A DNA stretch of 64,000 nucleotides, from NCBI GenBank assembly GCA_034521445.1, contig JAXHMM010000006.1:558001-622000 (forward strand), written 5' to 3'. The DNA comes from Balneolaceae bacterium. Its GTDB lineage: Bacteria; Bacteroidota; Rhodothermia; Balneolales; Balneolaceae. Made by a program: the position numbers and the translations under genes. Shown piece after piece: positions 1-9,262 of the stretch (its first letter is position 1; each line of letters starts with the position of its first letter). Under the pieces are notes generated by a model. That model was given only the letters and a program-made list of their open reading frames with translations. It made no database searches and had not been told where the DNA came from.

Positions 1-124
1 CGCGGATGGTAGGAGCGTCCGGTTCCTCTATGACGGAATGTCGAGTTGATTTTCTGGTACCTCTTTTTATTTCTCCAGCCTGTTTGATGCTTTCAAGCAA
101 GTCATTGAAAATTTCTTCATTCAT
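1..124 (-). CDS. XRE-family antitoxin-like regulator, 5' part only (partial at window edge)
   Basis: Reading leftward from an ATG at 124-122, an open frame begins M-N-E-E-I-F-N-D-L-L-E-S-I-K-Q-A-G-E-I-K and runs off the window after about 41 codons. This opening (a short acidic helix, then a G-E-I-K-R-G type turn and a stretch ending near A-P-T-I-R) is typical of the small HTH antitoxins that accompany RelE/HigB-like toxins, in which a helix-turn-helix follows. The helix-turn-helix itself is outside the window, so the call rests on the N-terminus alone. It is divergent from hemH. Confidence 0.55.
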   Translation of the reverse strand, partial: MNEEIFNDLLESIKQAGEIKRGTRKSTRHSVIEEPDAPTIR

Positions 125-279
125 TGGAGTTGGTTCTCCACCAATTTTTCAAGGCTGCTGGTGAAAATGGATTTTTCAAAGAGTTCCATTTATAGCGAGA
201 GTACATTTTGCAACATTATCCTACCCCCCTCCCCAAGGTAATTGGAGGTTCTACCTGTGGGATCCTTACGCTGACTTTC

Positions 280-292
280 TAGAACCGTTCTA
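280..292. promoter_or_regulatory. Perfect 13-bp palindrome upstream of the hem operon
   Basis: TAGAAC-C-GTTCTA lies about 90 bp upstream of the hemH start, in the 259-bp gap shared with the divergent antitoxin-like gene. A 13-bp perfect dyad with one central base fits a dimeric repressor or activator site. No regulator can be assigned from sequence alone, and a short palindrome can also arise by chance. Confidence 0.3.
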
Positions 293-383
293 AATAGGCC
301 CGGGCCCCCTCCCTCTTCAAATTCCCTTCATATAGGCTGGGTTTTTTGCCCTTTGTTAAAAAGCCGATGTGTAAAACGGAAAT

Positions 384-1502
384 ATGCCGTCTGACGAGAT
401 ACGCCTTGGAATTGTGCTGATGAACCTGGGGGGACCCACGGGCGAGGACCATGTGCGGCCGTTTTTGTACAACCTGTTTCGAGACGAGGACATCATAAAG
501 CTGGGAGGGGGACGCGTGCAGGAGCTCTTTGCGCGCGTCATCGCCAAATTCCGCGCCCCCTCCGTCCGGGAGGACTACGAAGAGATCAACGGCTGTCCCA
601 AGGGCTGTACGGGCAACAGGCACTGCCTCAATCGCCAGAACAGCGTGGTGTCCACTTGCTGCTCGCCCATCAACGGACTGACCGAGCGGCAGCGCAGGGG
701 ATTGGAAAAGCATTTCAGGAAGGAGCATCCCGACCTGGACGTGTCCGTCTACACATGCATGCGCTATTGGATTCCCTTCGCCGATCAGATCATGGACGAC
801 ATGGTGGACGACGGCATCACTCACGCCGTGATGCTTCCCCTCTACCCGCAGTTTTCGTGGACCACCACGGGCTCCAGTTTCCGAGACTGGGAAAACCATC
901 GGCGGGAGAAATTCGGCAGCCTTGAGAACACCCCCTGGAAGGAGTACCAGGTGAAGAACTACCACCGGAATCCCTATTATCTGGAAGCCCTCAACGCCCG
1001 CATCGATGAGGCCATGGAGGAGCTGGAACCGGAGACGCGCGAGAAGACTCACCTGGTCTTCAGCGCACACGGCACGCCCAAAAAGGAGGTGCGCAGCGGA
1101 GATCCCTACACCACGGAGATCGAGCAGACCATGGAGGCCATTATGGAGATGCGCGGCCTGCGGGAGGACTATTGGATCGGCTACCAGTCGAAGGTAGGGC
1201 CCGGTGAGTGGACCCAGCCGAATACCGCTGAGCTGGTGGAGCGTCAGGTACAGTACGGTATCCGAAATTTCGTGCTGGTGCCCGTCGCCTTTGTGACCGA
1301 CCATATAGAAACGCTCTACGAGTTGGGCGTGGAGCTGCCGGAGGATCTTGAGGAGGAGGGCTATCACTTTGAGAACATCAAGGTCATGCCTGGCATCAAC
1401 GACCATCCGAAATTTATCTGGGCGCTGGCCGACGAGACCCTCAAGAAAGTGGGATACCTGTTTGACGAAATCCAAGAGAAGCCGGTTAATCCTGGGTCAT
1501 GA
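384..1502 (+). CDS. hemH: Ferrochelatase (with a cysteine-rich insert)
   Basis: Inserts Fe2+ into protoporphyrin IX, the last step of protoheme synthesis. At 372 residues it shows the family signatures S-A-H-G-T-P (catalytic His about 229) and V-T-D-H-I-E-T-L (metal-relay Glu about 309), plus the K-x-Y-x-R-x-P-Y motif near 191-198. It is first in the hem operon and overlaps hemA by 4 bp (ATGA). Unusually, a segment with five cysteines (C71, C75, C81, C92, C93) is inserted between the conserved G-G and S-P-I positions. This is not where the [2Fe-2S] ligands of animal or mycobacterial ferrochelatases sit. Function is secure; a cluster-binding role for the insert is inference. Confidence 0.95.
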   Translation: MPSDEIRLGIVLMNLGGPTGEDHVRPFLYNLFRDEDIIKLGGGRVQELFARVIAKFRAPSVREDYEEINGCPKGCTGNRHCLNRQNSVVSTCCSPINGLTERQRRGLEKHFRKEHPDLDVSVYTCMRYWIPFADQIMDDMVDDGITHAVMLPLYPQFSWTTTGSSFRDWENHRREKFGSLENTPWKEYQVKNYHRNPYYLEALNARIDEAMEELEPETREKTHLVFSAHGTPKKEVRSGDPYTTEIEQTMEAIMEMRGLREDYWIGYQSKVGPGEWTQPNTAELVERQVQYGIRNFVLVPVAFVTDHIETLYELGVELPEDLEEEGYHFENIKVMPGINDHPKFIWALADETLKKVGYLFDEIQEKPVNPGS

Positions 1503-2764
1503 CCGAAAAGGCACCTGACATAGAGGAGTTCTGCTGCGTGGGCGTCAACCACTGGGAGGCGGCCATAGAGGTGCGCGAGGGTTTCAGCCTTGACGCCGCC
1601 CGCACCCAGGCCCTGCTGGAAGGGGCCAAGAGGGAGGGTGTGCCCGGGCTGATCGTGGTATCTACCTGCAACCGTACCGAGCTTTTTGCCCACGGAGCGG
1701 GCACGCAGGAGCTCATTCGCCTGCTGGTGACCTATTCCGACGGCTCGCTGGACGAGTTCCACAGTCACGGATTCGAGTACAGCGGTCTGGAGGCGGTAGA
1801 CCACCTTTTTCAGGTGGCTGTGGGAGTCGACTCGCAGATCCTGGGCGATCTGCAGGTCGTCAACCAGGTGAAGGAGGGTTACGAGATGGCCTCCGAAATG
1901 GATGCCGTTTCCGGGGAGCTGCACCGTATGATGCAGCACGTCTTCCGTGCCCACAAGCGCTCGCGCAACGAGACCTCCCTGGGTGAGGGCGCTGCCACCA
2001 CGGCCTATGCTGCCGTGCAGTTCGCCATGAAGACCTTTGACAACCTGGCCGACAAGGAGATCCTGCTGGTGGGCACAGGCAAGATCGGGAAGGTGACCTG
2101 CCGCAACCTGGTGAGCCTGGGCGCCCGTAGGGTGACCCTGGTGAACCGCACCCCCGAGCGGGCGGAGTTCGTGGCCGACAGGTTTGACCTGGATTTTGCC
2201 CCTATGGAGGAGATGGCCGGGCAGATCGCTTCGGCCGATTTGGTGATCGTAGCTACGGGCGCATCCGAGCCGGTGGTCACCATGGAGCACATGGCCCCCT
2301 CCCGTGAGAACAAGAAGTTCAAGGTGCTGCTTGACCTGTCGGTGCCGCGCAATATCGACCCGGCCATCGGGGAGCTGGACTTTGTCGATCTGGCGAACAT
2401 GGATTTTCTCAGCGATGTCACCGACAAGGCCTATCGCAAGCGGGAGGAGAACATCCCGCTGGTTAAAAAGATTATCGACGATGAGCTTACCGATTACCGC
2501 AACTGGCTGAGCAAGCAGAAGGTGGTTCCCACCATCAAGGCCCTCACCCAGAAGTTTGAGAATATCCGCGAGGACGAGTTCGAGTTTTTCAAGAACAAGC
2601 TCGCGGAAGCCGACCGGGAAAAGGTGGACAACCTGACCCGCCGTATCGTCAACAAGATTGCAGCCTATTCCATCGAGCACCTCCGCGACCACCACGAATC
2701 AGAGCAGGTGACAAAGGTGGTGCACGACATGTTCAAGCTGGAAAGCGACCCCGGCAATGAGTAA
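1499..2764 (+). CDS. hemA: Glutamyl-tRNA reductase
   Basis: NADPH-dependent reduction of glutamyl-tRNA to glutamate-1-semialdehyde, the first committed step of the C5 route to heme. The 421-residue protein has the catalytic cysteine in the V-S-T-C-N-R-T-E motif (C57), a Rossmann NADPH domain (G-T-G-K-I-G-K about 192-198) and a C-terminal helical dimerisation domain. The start overlaps the hemH stop and its end overlaps hemC by 8 bp, which points to translational coupling. Substrate channelling to HemL, encoded downstream in the same operon, is known for this family. Confidence 0.96.
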   Translation: MTEKAPDIEEFCCVGVNHWEAAIEVREGFSLDAARTQALLEGAKREGVPGLIVVSTCNRTELFAHGAGTQELIRLLVTYSDGSLDEFHSHGFEYSGLEAVDHLFQVAVGVDSQILGDLQVVNQVKEGYEMASEMDAVSGELHRMMQHVFRAHKRSRNETSLGEGAATTAYAAVQFAMKTFDNLADKEILLVGTGKIGKVTCRNLVSLGARRVTLVNRTPERAEFVADRFDLDFAPMEEMAGQIASADLVIVATGASEPVVTMEHMAPSRENKKFKVLLDLSVPRNIDPAIGELDFVDLANMDFLSDVTDKAYRKREENIPLVKKIIDDELTDYRNWLSKQKVVPTIKALTQKFENIREDEFEFFKNKLAEADREKVDNLTRRIVNKIAAYSIEHLRDHHESEQVTKVVHDMFKLESDPGNE

Positions 2765-3674
2765 GATCACCTCACTGCGTATAGGCACGCGGGACAGCGA
2801 ACTGGCCGTCTGGCAGGCTACGCAGGTGGCCGAAGGGCTGCAGGCCCGTGGATACCGCACCGAGCTGGTGCATGTGAAGACCGAGGGCGATATCGACCTG
2901 GAGACGCCACTTTCAGAGCTGGGCGGCAAAGGCGTGTTCACCAAGGCCCTCGACGTGGCCCTGATAAACGGAGAGATCGACCTGGCGGTGCACTCCCACA
3001 AAGACCTTCCCACCGTAAATCCCCTTCCCCTGGAGGTGGCCGCCGTGCTGGAGCGGGGCGATCCGCGCGATTCCCTGGTAGCGCCCGGTGGAACGGATTT
3101 CCTGGAGGGTGACGCGCCCGCCGTGGTCGCCACCGGCAGCAACCGCCGCCGTGCCCAGTGGCTCAACCGCTACCCGCACCACCAGATGGCCGACCTGCGG
3201 GGCAATGTGAACACCCGCCTGGAGAAGATTGAGCGTCATGGCTGGAAGGGCGCCATCTTCGCCGCGGCCGGCCTGCAGCGCATAGGGCTGGAGGGGCGCA
3301 TTGCGTCCTATCTCGACTGGATGGTGCCCGCTCCGGCCCAGGCCGCCATGGCTGTGATGGTGCGCGAGGACGACGACGAGGTCCGGCAGGCCGTGGCCGT
3401 ACTAGATCATAAGGAAACCGCCCTCTGCACCCGCCTGGAGCGAGAGTTCCTTCGGGAGATGGAGGCCGGGTGCAGCGCGCCGGTAGGCGCCCATGCCCGC
3501 CTGGAGGAGGGCATGGTACATTTCAAGGCGGTGGCTCTCACGCTGGACGGCACCACGCGCTACGATATTGAAAAAGAGCTCTCCCCTGACCGCACCGGTG
3601 GGGAGGGAGCGGCCGCCGCCCGCGAGCTGCTGGACCGCGGTGCCGACCGTATCATGGACTCCCTGAAATCCTGA
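2757..3674 (+). CDS. hemC: Hydroxymethylbilane synthase (porphobilinogen deaminase)
   Basis: Polymerises four porphobilinogen molecules into hydroxymethylbilane. The 305-residue protein has the conserved opening I-G-T-R-x-S-x-L-A (about 9-17), the catalytic Asp in H-S-H-K-D-L-P (D83), and the E-x-G-C-S-A-P-V-G motif whose Cys (about 239) carries the dipyrromethane cofactor. It sits between hemA and hemD in pathway order. Confidence 0.96.
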   Translation: MSKITSLRIGTRDSELAVWQATQVAEGLQARGYRTELVHVKTEGDIDLETPLSELGGKGVFTKALDVALINGEIDLAVHSHKDLPTVNPLPLEVAAVLERGDPRDSLVAPGGTDFLEGDAPAVVATGSNRRRAQWLNRYPHHQMADLRGNVNTRLEKIERHGWKGAIFAAAGLQRIGLEGRIASYLDWMVPAPAQAAMAVMVREDDDEVRQAVAVLDHKETALCTRLEREFLREMEAGCSAPVGAHARLEEGMVHFKAVALTLDGTTRYDIEKELSPDRTGGEGAAAARELLDRGADRIMDSLKS

Positions 3675-3689
3675 TCGATTCACTTCACC

Positions 3690-4415
3690 ATGCGAAACGA
3701 CAGAAAGAATATACTGGTCACAACGCAGCTTGACGGGCAGCAGATCCAGTACGCCCGTGTGATGGGGCTTGAGCCCCTTATTGAACCCGCGCTGGAGTTT
3801 GAATTCCCCGAGTACTGGGACCGGGTGCTGCGTACCATCAACGATCATCCCAAGGCCGACTGGGTTTTCAGCAGCAGTAACGCCGTAAAAGCCCTTGAGC
3901 GGATGCGCCGCAGCGGGCTGCAGGTGCCGCCCAATACCACCGTGTATGCGGTGGGACGAAAGACGGCCGACGCCCTGGCTGACCTGGGCCTGGAAGCCAC
4001 GGTACCCCGGCGGCAGAAGGCCTCCGGTCTGGCCGAACGCATCGCCGAGGAGGGGGTCGACCGCGTGATCTGGTTCCGGGGCAACCGCGCCCGCCGCGAG
4101 CTGCCCGAGATCCTCGCAGAACGCGGCGTGGAGGTACTCGAGGTGGAGGTCTACAAGACCAAGGTGCAGCCGGTGAACCTCCCGGACCGCCACGTGGATG
4201 GCATCCTCTTCTACAGTCCCAGCGCTGTGGAGGGATTTTCCAAAGGAGAGGGCTTCAAGGGCGAGCTGCCGGAGCTCTTCGCTATTGGTCCCACCACCGC
4301 CCAGGCGCTGCGTGAGGCCGCGGACCGAGAACCGGTGGTCGCCGGGCGACCCGACACCCGCGTGCTGCTCAAAAAGGTCTCCGACACCCTCTTCGACCGC
4401 AAACCGGCCACGTGA
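3690..4415 (+). CDS. hemD: Uroporphyrinogen-III synthase
   Basis: Cyclises hydroxymethylbilane to uroporphyrinogen III. HemD is poorly conserved, but this 241-residue protein has the expected two-lobe layout: an N-terminal I-L-V-T strand, V-F-S-S-S-N-A-V-K (about 52-60), A-V-G-x-x-T-A (about 89-95), then in the second half F-Y-S-P-S-A-V-E-G and A-I-G-P-T-T-A-x-A-L. Position between hemC and hemE makes the call firm. A second HemD-like protein is encoded at 18767-19543. Confidence 0.9.
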   Translation: MRNDRKNILVTTQLDGQQIQYARVMGLEPLIEPALEFEFPEYWDRVLRTINDHPKADWVFSSSNAVKALERMRRSGLQVPPNTTVYAVGRKTADALADLGLEATVPRRQKASGLAERIAEEGVDRVIWFRGNRARRELPEILAERGVEVLEVEVYKTKVQPVNLPDRHVDGILFYSPSAVEGFSKGEGFKGELPELFAIGPTTAQALREAADREPVVAGRPDTRVLLKKVSDTLFDRKPAT

Positions 4416-4467
4416 CCTCATCCTTTACCAGGCCTGACACGGCCTGATCAACCCTGTATTGCCTACC

Positions 4468-5535
4468 ATGAGCCACGATTTTCCCCAACTAAAAAACGAC
4501 CTGCTGCTGCGCGCCCTGCGCGGAGAGCAGGTGGAACGTCCTCCGGTCTGGATGATGCGCCAGGCGGGACGCTACCTGCCGCAGTACATGAAACTGCGCG
4601 AGAAATATACCTTCTTCGAGCGGGTGGAGACCCCCGAGCTGGCCTGCGAAATCACCCTGCAGCCCATCGACGAGCTGGAGCCCGATGCGGCGATTATCTT
4701 TTCGGACATTCTCACGGTGCCCCAGGCGCTGGGTTTTGAAGTGGACCTGGTGAAGGGCAAGGGACCTGTTTTCGGCAATCCTATTGAGAGTACCGACCAT
4801 GCTTTTTCCATTCTGGCCGAGGAGGTGCCCCGCAAGCTCTCCCACGTGATGGAGGCCATCACGCTCACCCGGCATGAGCTCGGGGGACGCGTGCCCCTCA
4901 TCGGGTTTGCCGGGGCGCCTTGGACCCTCTTTTGCTATATGGTGCAGGGACAGGGATCCAAGAATTTTGCCAAAGCCAAGGCTTTCCTGCAGCAGCATCC
5001 CGACGCCTCCAGACACGTGCTGGGTGAACTCACCCGTGCCACCATCTCCTACCTTCAGGCGCAGGTAGAGGCGGGCGCGCAAGCGGTGCAGATCTTTGAT
5101 TCCTGGTCCGGCCTGCTTTCACCCGGCGATTTCAACCGATGGGCCATGCCGCACCTGATGGAGATATGCGAGGCGATTGACGACGTGCCGGTGATTCTCT
5201 TTGCCAAGGGGAGTTGGTACGCCCTGGAGCGCCTGTCCTTCAGGGGCGGGGCTGACGCGCTGGGTATCGACTGGACCGTAAGTCCCGAATACGCCCGCGA
5301 GGCCACCCGCGGGGAGGTCACCCTGCAGGGCAACTTTGACCCCACCCATCTCTACGCCCCGCCGGAAGAGATCCGCCGCCGCACCCGGCGGATGATCGAC
5401 CGATTCGGCGTGCAGGGCTACGTGGCCAACCTGGGACACGGCATCCTCCCCGATATTCCGGTGGATCACGCAAGGGCTTTCATAGAAGCTGTAAAGGCTT
5501 ATAAGTCTAATAAGTCTGAAAGTCATAAAGTCTGA
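4468..5535 (+). CDS. hemE: Uroporphyrinogen decarboxylase
   Basis: Decarboxylates the four acetate side chains of uroporphyrinogen III to give coproporphyrinogen III. The signature P-V-W-M-M-R-Q-A-G-R-Y-L-P lies near the N-terminus, and the G-F-x-G-A-P-W-T and G-N-L-G-H-G-I-type motifs are present. I chose the ATG at 4468 over the upstream TTG at 4459, because family members begin just before this point. The last dozen codons (K-A-Y-K-S-N-K-S-E-S-H-K-V) are encoded by the AAGTC repeat array that continues into hemF, so the C-terminal tail is probably a repeat-derived extension. Confidence 0.95.
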   Translation: MSHDFPQLKNDLLLRALRGEQVERPPVWMMRQAGRYLPQYMKLREKYTFFERVETPELACEITLQPIDELEPDAAIIFSDILTVPQALGFEVDLVKGKGPVFGNPIESTDHAFSILAEEVPRKLSHVMEAITLTRHELGGRVPLIGFAGAPWTLFCYMVQGQGSKNFAKAKAFLQQHPDASRHVLGELTRATISYLQAQVEAGAQAVQIFDSWSGLLSPGDFNRWAMPHLMEICEAIDDVPVILFAKGSWYALERLSFRGGADALGIDWTVSPEYAREATRGEVTLQGNFDPTHLYAPPEEIRRRTRRMIDRFGVQGYVANLGHGILPDIPVDHARAFIEAVKAYKSNKSESHKV

Positions 5536-5574
5536 AAGTCGTAAAGTCCGAAGTCTGATGGTTGAAAGTCTGAA
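5503..5574 (+). repeat. Degenerate 8-nt tandem repeat (AAGTCNNA) across the hemE/hemF junction
   Basis: AAGTC recurs about eight times with spacing near 8 bases (variants AAGTCTGA, AAGTCATA, AAGTCGTA, AAGTCCG). The array spans the last codons of hemE, the whole 22-bp gap and the first codons of hemF, including its ATG. The same repeat family fills the gap between two other co-directional genes at 12107-12170. No role is known to me. Confidence 0.85.
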
Positions 5575-6550
5575 GGTGTCCTTTTCCGAATACATCCGCT
5601 CGCTGCAGCGGCGCATCTGCGACGCGCTGGAGTCGGAGGACGGGGTGGGTCGTTTCCGCCACGACAACTGGGAGCGCGAGGGCGGGGGAGGGGGACATAC
5701 CCGCGTGATTGAGGGCGGGGAGGTCTTCGAGAAGGGGGGAGTTAACATTTCCACCGTCCACGGGGAGCTGCCGGAACCCATCCGCCGGCGCTTCGAGGTG
5801 GAGGAGGGCTGGTTCTGGGCCGGGGGACTCTCCCTCGTTCTTCACCCACGCAGCCCCATGGTGCCCACCGCGCACGCCAACGTCCGCTATTTCGAGCTTT
5901 ACGACGATTCGAATTTATCAGAGATGCGCGACTGCTGGTTCGGGGGCGGGGCCGACCTGACCCCTTTCTACCTCTGGGAGGAGGATGCCGTGCATTTCCA
6001 CCGCGCCTGGAAGGAGGCCTGCGCCCCCCATGGAGAGGAGATCTATCCCGCCTTCAAAAAGGAGTGCGACGACTACTTCTATAACGATCACCGCGGCGAG
6101 GCCCGGGGCGTGGGCGGAATCTTTTTCGATTACCTGCGCCCGGGCTCGCAGCCGGCTACCGGGTCCGGTTCCGAAGGCGAGACAGCGGGCGCCGGCGGGG
6201 TGGGACGCACCGCGAGGGACTGGTACGACTTCACCACGGACGTGGGCGACGCTTTTCTGGATTCCTACCTCCCCATTGTGCGCCGCCGCCGCGGGGAGCC
6301 CTGGGAGGAGCGCCACCGACGCTTCCAGGAGCTGAGGCGGGGACGCTACGTGGAGTTTAATTTAATCTACGATCGCGGTACTTTGTTTGGGCTCAAAACG
6401 GGGGGACGTACCGAATCCATCCTGATGAGCCTGCCGCCCCGGGTGCGCTGGGACTACGATTTTACCCCCGAGCCCGGCAGCCGTGAGGAGGAGACCGTGC
6501 GCCTGCTTTCCGGCCAGCCGGTGGACTGGATCGGCCGGGAGTCTGGCTGA
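5558..6550 (+). CDS. hemF: Oxygen-dependent coproporphyrinogen III oxidase
   Basis: Oxidative decarboxylation of coproporphyrinogen III to protoporphyrinogen IX using O2. Family motifs include the G-G-G-G-x-T-R-V loop (about 45-52), a H-x-N-V-R-Y segment, W-F-G-G-G-A-D-L-T-P and a C-terminal F-N-L-I-Y-D-R-G-T-L-F-G-L stretch. A glycine-rich linker near residue 200-220 is longer than in many homologues. The start codon sits inside the AAGTC repeat array, so the first seven or so residues are repeat-encoded; the conserved part begins at F-S-E-Y-I. Its presence, with no hemN/hemZ here, fits aerobic growth. Confidence 0.94.
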   Translation: MVESLKVSFSEYIRSLQRRICDALESEDGVGRFRHDNWEREGGGGGHTRVIEGGEVFEKGGVNISTVHGELPEPIRRRFEVEEGWFWAGGLSLVLHPRSPMVPTAHANVRYFELYDDSNLSEMRDCWFGGGADLTPFYLWEEDAVHFHRAWKEACAPHGEEIYPAFKKECDDYFYNDHRGEARGVGGIFFDYLRPGSQPATGSGSEGETAGAGGVGRTARDWYDFTTDVGDAFLDSYLPIVRRRRGEPWEERHRRFQELRRGRYVEFNLIYDRGTLFGLKTGGRTESILMSLPPRVRWDYDFTPEPGSREEETVRLLSGQPVDWIGRESG

Positions 6551-6588
6551 TTTCCGAATCCAACCGCACGAAAACCCAACATCCATCC

Positions 6589-7587
6589 ATGGCACAAGGC
6601 GAATTTCCCCACATCCGCAATCGCAGGCTGCGCGCCGGCGAGGCCATTCGTGAAATGGTGGCCGAACACCATCTGACGCCGGACGATTTCATCGCGCCTC
6701 TCTTCGTTATGGAGGGCGAGGACGCCGTGGAAGAGATCCCCTCCATGCCGGGCTACTTCCGATACACCCTGGACCGTCTGGCCGGCGAGGCGGAGGAGCT
6801 GCGCGAGGCGGGTATCCGGTCGGTTCTTCTTTTCGTGAAGGTGCCCGACTCCAAAAAGGACAACCAGGGCACGGAAGCACTGAACGACGAGGGACTCATG
6901 CAGCGAAGCGTGCGGTTTCTGAAGGAGCGCTTTCCCGAACTGCTTGTCATGACTGACGTGGCGCTGGATCCCTATTCCAGCTACGGGCATGACGGTATCG
7001 TGGAAGATGGAGAAATCCTCAACGACCCCTCTGTGGAACTACTCGCCCGCATGGCCCTCAGCCATGCTGAGGCGGGGGCCGACATGGTGGCGCCTTCGGA
7101 TATGATGGACGGACGTATTGCGGCCATGCGCGAGACCCTCGACGCGGCGGACCTGAAGCATACCGGCATCATGGCCTACAGTGCCAAGTACGCCTCCGCG
7201 TTTTACGGGCCCTTTCGCGACGCCCTCGATTCAGCCCCGGGCTTCGGGGACAAGAAGAGCTATCAGATGGACCCCCGCAACGTGCGGGAGGCCGTGCGCG
7301 AGGCGCGGATGGACGAACAGGAGGGGGCCGACATTGTGATGGTCAAGCCCGGCCTTCCCTACCTGGACGTGGTGCGGGCCGTTCGCGAGGCAGTCAGCGT
7401 GCCGGTCTCCGTCTATAATGTCTCCGGGGAATACGCTATGTTGAAGGCGGCAGCCGAGAAGGGCTGGATCGACGGGGAGATGGCCATGATGGAGTCGCTG
7501 ATCGCTTTCAAGAGGGCGGGGGCCGACCTGATTGCCACCTATTTCGCCAAAGAGGCATCCCAACTGCTGAACGCCAAATATCAGTAA
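6589..7587 (+). CDS. hemB: Delta-aminolevulinic acid dehydratase (porphobilinogen synthase)
   Basis: Condenses two 5-aminolevulinate molecules to porphobilinogen. The two Schiff-base lysines are clear: K200 in M-A-Y-S-A-K-Y and K253 in V-M-V-K-P-G. The metal loop reads [14 protein letters not shown], with Asp/Ala where zinc enzymes have three cysteines, so this is the Mg2+-type rather than the Zn2+-type enzyme. Length 332 is normal. The stop overlaps the hemL start (TAATG). Confidence 0.96.
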   Translation: MAQGEFPHIRNRRLRAGEAIREMVAEHHLTPDDFIAPLFVMEGEDAVEEIPSMPGYFRYTLDRLAGEAEELREAGIRSVLLFVKVPDSKKDNQGTEALNDEGLMQRSVRFLKERFPELLVMTDVALDPYSSYGHDGIVEDGEILNDPSVELLARMALSHAEAGADMVAPSDMMDGRIAAMRETLDAADLKHTGIMAYSAKYASAFYGPFRDALDSAPGFGDKKSYQMDPRNVREAVREARMDEQEGADIVMVKPGLPYLDVVRAVREAVSVPVSVYNVSGEYAMLKAAAEKGWIDGEMAMMESLIAFKRAGADLIATYFAKEASQLLNAKYQ

Positions 7588-8876
7588 TGCGTAACAAGAG
7601 CAAAGAACTTTTTGAACGGGCGCAGGAGAGCATCCCCGGCGGCGTGAATTCGCCCGCCCGGGCCTTCAACGCTGTGGGCGGCCCCCCGGTCTTCATTGAA
7701 TCGGCCGAGGGCTCGGTGCTTGTGGACGTTGACGGCAACGAGTACATCGACTATGTGGGGTCCTGGGGACCCATGATCCTGGGTCACGCCTGGCCGCCCG
7801 TTGTGGAGGCGGTGAGGCAGGCCGCCGCCCGGTCCACCTCCTTCGGCGCTCCCACGGAGCTGGAAGTGCGCATGGCCGAGCAGGTAAGGGAGATGGTGCC
7901 GGGACTCGACCTCGTGCGTATGGTCAATTCAGGCACCGAGGCCTGCATGAGCGCCATCCGCGTGGCTCGCGGTCACACGGGACGCGACAAGATTATTAAG
8001 TTCGAGGGCAACTACCACGGCCACGGCGACGCCTTTCTGATCAAGGCGGGCAGCGGCGCTCTCACCCTGGGAGCGCCCAGCAGTCCCGGCGTCACGGAGG
8101 GCACCGCCCGTGACACCCTGGTGGCCGACTTCAACGACCTGAACAGTGTCAAGAAGCTCCTGGCCGGGCACGAGGGGGAGGTGGCCGGCATTATTGTGGA
8201 GCCGGTGGCCGGCAACATGGGCTGCGTGCCGCCCAGCCGCGGATTCCTGGAAGGCCTGCGCGAGCTTTGCAACGCCCACGACATCGTGCTCATCTTTGAC
8301 GAGGTGATGACCGGCTTCCGCGTGGCCATGGGAGGGGCCCAGGAGCGCTACGGCGTACGGGCCGACCTGCTTGCCTTTGGAAAGATCATTGGCGGAGGAC
8401 TGCCCGTCGGGGCATTCGGAGGCAGGAAGGAGATCATGGACGCCGTCTCACCCGTGGGACCGGTCTACCAGGCGGGCACCCTCTCGGGCAATCCGCTGGC
8501 GATGGCCGCAGGACTGACGCTGCTGACCGAACTGCACGAGCATCCCCGGCACTACGACGAGCTGGAGGAGAAGGGAGCCTACCTGCAGAGAGGACTCAAG
8601 GAGCTGTGCGGGGAGCGCGGGGTGGATGTGACCATCAATCGCGTGGGATCGATGATCAGTCCCTTCTTCACCGGACGTGAAGTGACGGGATTCGAATCGG
8701 CCAATACCACCGACCTCGATCTATTCCGCTCCTTCTTCCACGGCATGCTGAATCGGGGCGTCTACCTGCCGCCCTCCCCCTTCGAAAGCTGGTTTCTCGC
8801 CAACTCGCTCACCCGCGATATGATGGACCGCACCCTTGAGGCGGCCGCGGGGGCCCTCGACGAGGCGATGGCATGA
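7587..8876 (+). CDS. hemL: Glutamate-1-semialdehyde 2,1-aminomutase
   Basis: PLP enzyme that turns glutamate-1-semialdehyde into 5-aminolevulinate. Seen: the N-terminal P-G-G-V-N-S-P-x-R-A motif, the N-S-G-T-E-A cofactor loop, F-D-E-V-M-T-G-F-R (PLP-ring Asp) and the PLP lysine K266 in A-F-G-K-I-I-G-G-G. Length 429 is typical. It is translationally coupled to hemB and overlaps the next gene by 4 bp (ATGA). Confidence 0.96.
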   Translation: MRNKSKELFERAQESIPGGVNSPARAFNAVGGPPVFIESAEGSVLVDVDGNEYIDYVGSWGPMILGHAWPPVVEAVRQAAARSTSFGAPTELEVRMAEQVREMVPGLDLVRMVNSGTEACMSAIRVARGHTGRDKIIKFEGNYHGHGDAFLIKAGSGALTLGAPSSPGVTEGTARDTLVADFNDLNSVKKLLAGHEGEVAGIIVEPVAGNMGCVPPSRGFLEGLRELCNAHDIVLIFDEVMTGFRVAMGGAQERYGVRADLLAFGKIIGGGLPVGAFGGRKEIMDAVSPVGPVYQAGTLSGNPLAMAAGLTLLTELHEHPRHYDELEEKGAYLQRGLKELCGERGVDVTINRVGSMISPFFTGREVTGFESANTTDLDLFRSFFHGMLNRGVYLPPSPFESWFLANSLTRDMMDRTLEAAAGALDEAMA

Positions 8877-9199
8877 ACCGGCTACTTGACAAGCTGATGA
8901 AGCGTTGGGAGGTGGAGAGCCTTTGGCAGGTGGGAGTGATCCTGGTGGTTTTCGCCCTGACGGGCATGACTACGCTTTACGTGAACGAGTGGCTTTTCGG
9001 GCTGCTGGGCATCTCGGACGAGGACCCCTTCTGGTTGCGCACCCTCTTCTGGCTGCTGCTTGTACTTCCCGCCTACCAGGTACTTTTTCTGGCCTACGGC
9101 TTCCTGCTGGGACAGTTTCGATTCGTATGGCGCTTCGAGAAGAAGAGTTTTCGTAAATTGACGAGCCTCTTCACGGGCCGCAGGCGGGACGAGCAATGA
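8873..9199 (+). CDS. Small DUF6787-like inner-membrane protein
   Basis: A 108-residue protein with two hydrophobic helices (about 19-45 and 57-83), a W-x-V-x-S-L-W-Q-V type N-terminal amphipathic stretch and a basic C-terminus. This layout and the G-Q-F-R-F-x-W-R-F-E-K-K segment resemble DUF6787 of Bacteroidota. Function is unknown. Its start overlaps the hemL stop, so it is the last gene of the hem operon. A link to heme synthesis is only contextual. Confidence 0.7.
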   Translation: MNRLLDKLMKRWEVESLWQVGVILVVFALTGMTTLYVNEWLFGLLGISDEDPFWLRTLFWLLLVLPAYQVLFLAYGFLLGQFRFVWRFEKKSFRKLTSLFTGRRRDEQ

Positions 9200-9227
9200 A
9201 GTTGTGTGGAGGGGAGATACCGCGAAC

Positions 9228-9242
9228 CCACCGGGCCGGTGG
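9228..9242. terminator. GC-rich palindrome between convergent genes, possible terminator
   Basis: CCACCGG-G-CCGGTGG, with perfect 7-bp arms, lies in the 63-bp gap between the end of the hem operon and the convergent MmcQ/YjbR gene. No T-tract follows on either strand, so intrinsic termination is uncertain; the position is what one expects for a bidirectional stop. Confidence 0.3.
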
Positions 9243-9262
9243 CCGGACCGGAGTCCCGGCTC

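Noticed and set aside
279-2695. Long reverse-strand frames opposite hemH and hemA (398 and 443 codons)
   Set aside because: They lie opposite well-conserved heme genes and have low-complexity, His/Leu/Val-rich translations typical of the complement of high-GC coding sequence.
5503-5574. CRISPR-like array
   Set aside because: Units are about 8 bp with no spacers; this is a simple degenerate tandem repeat.
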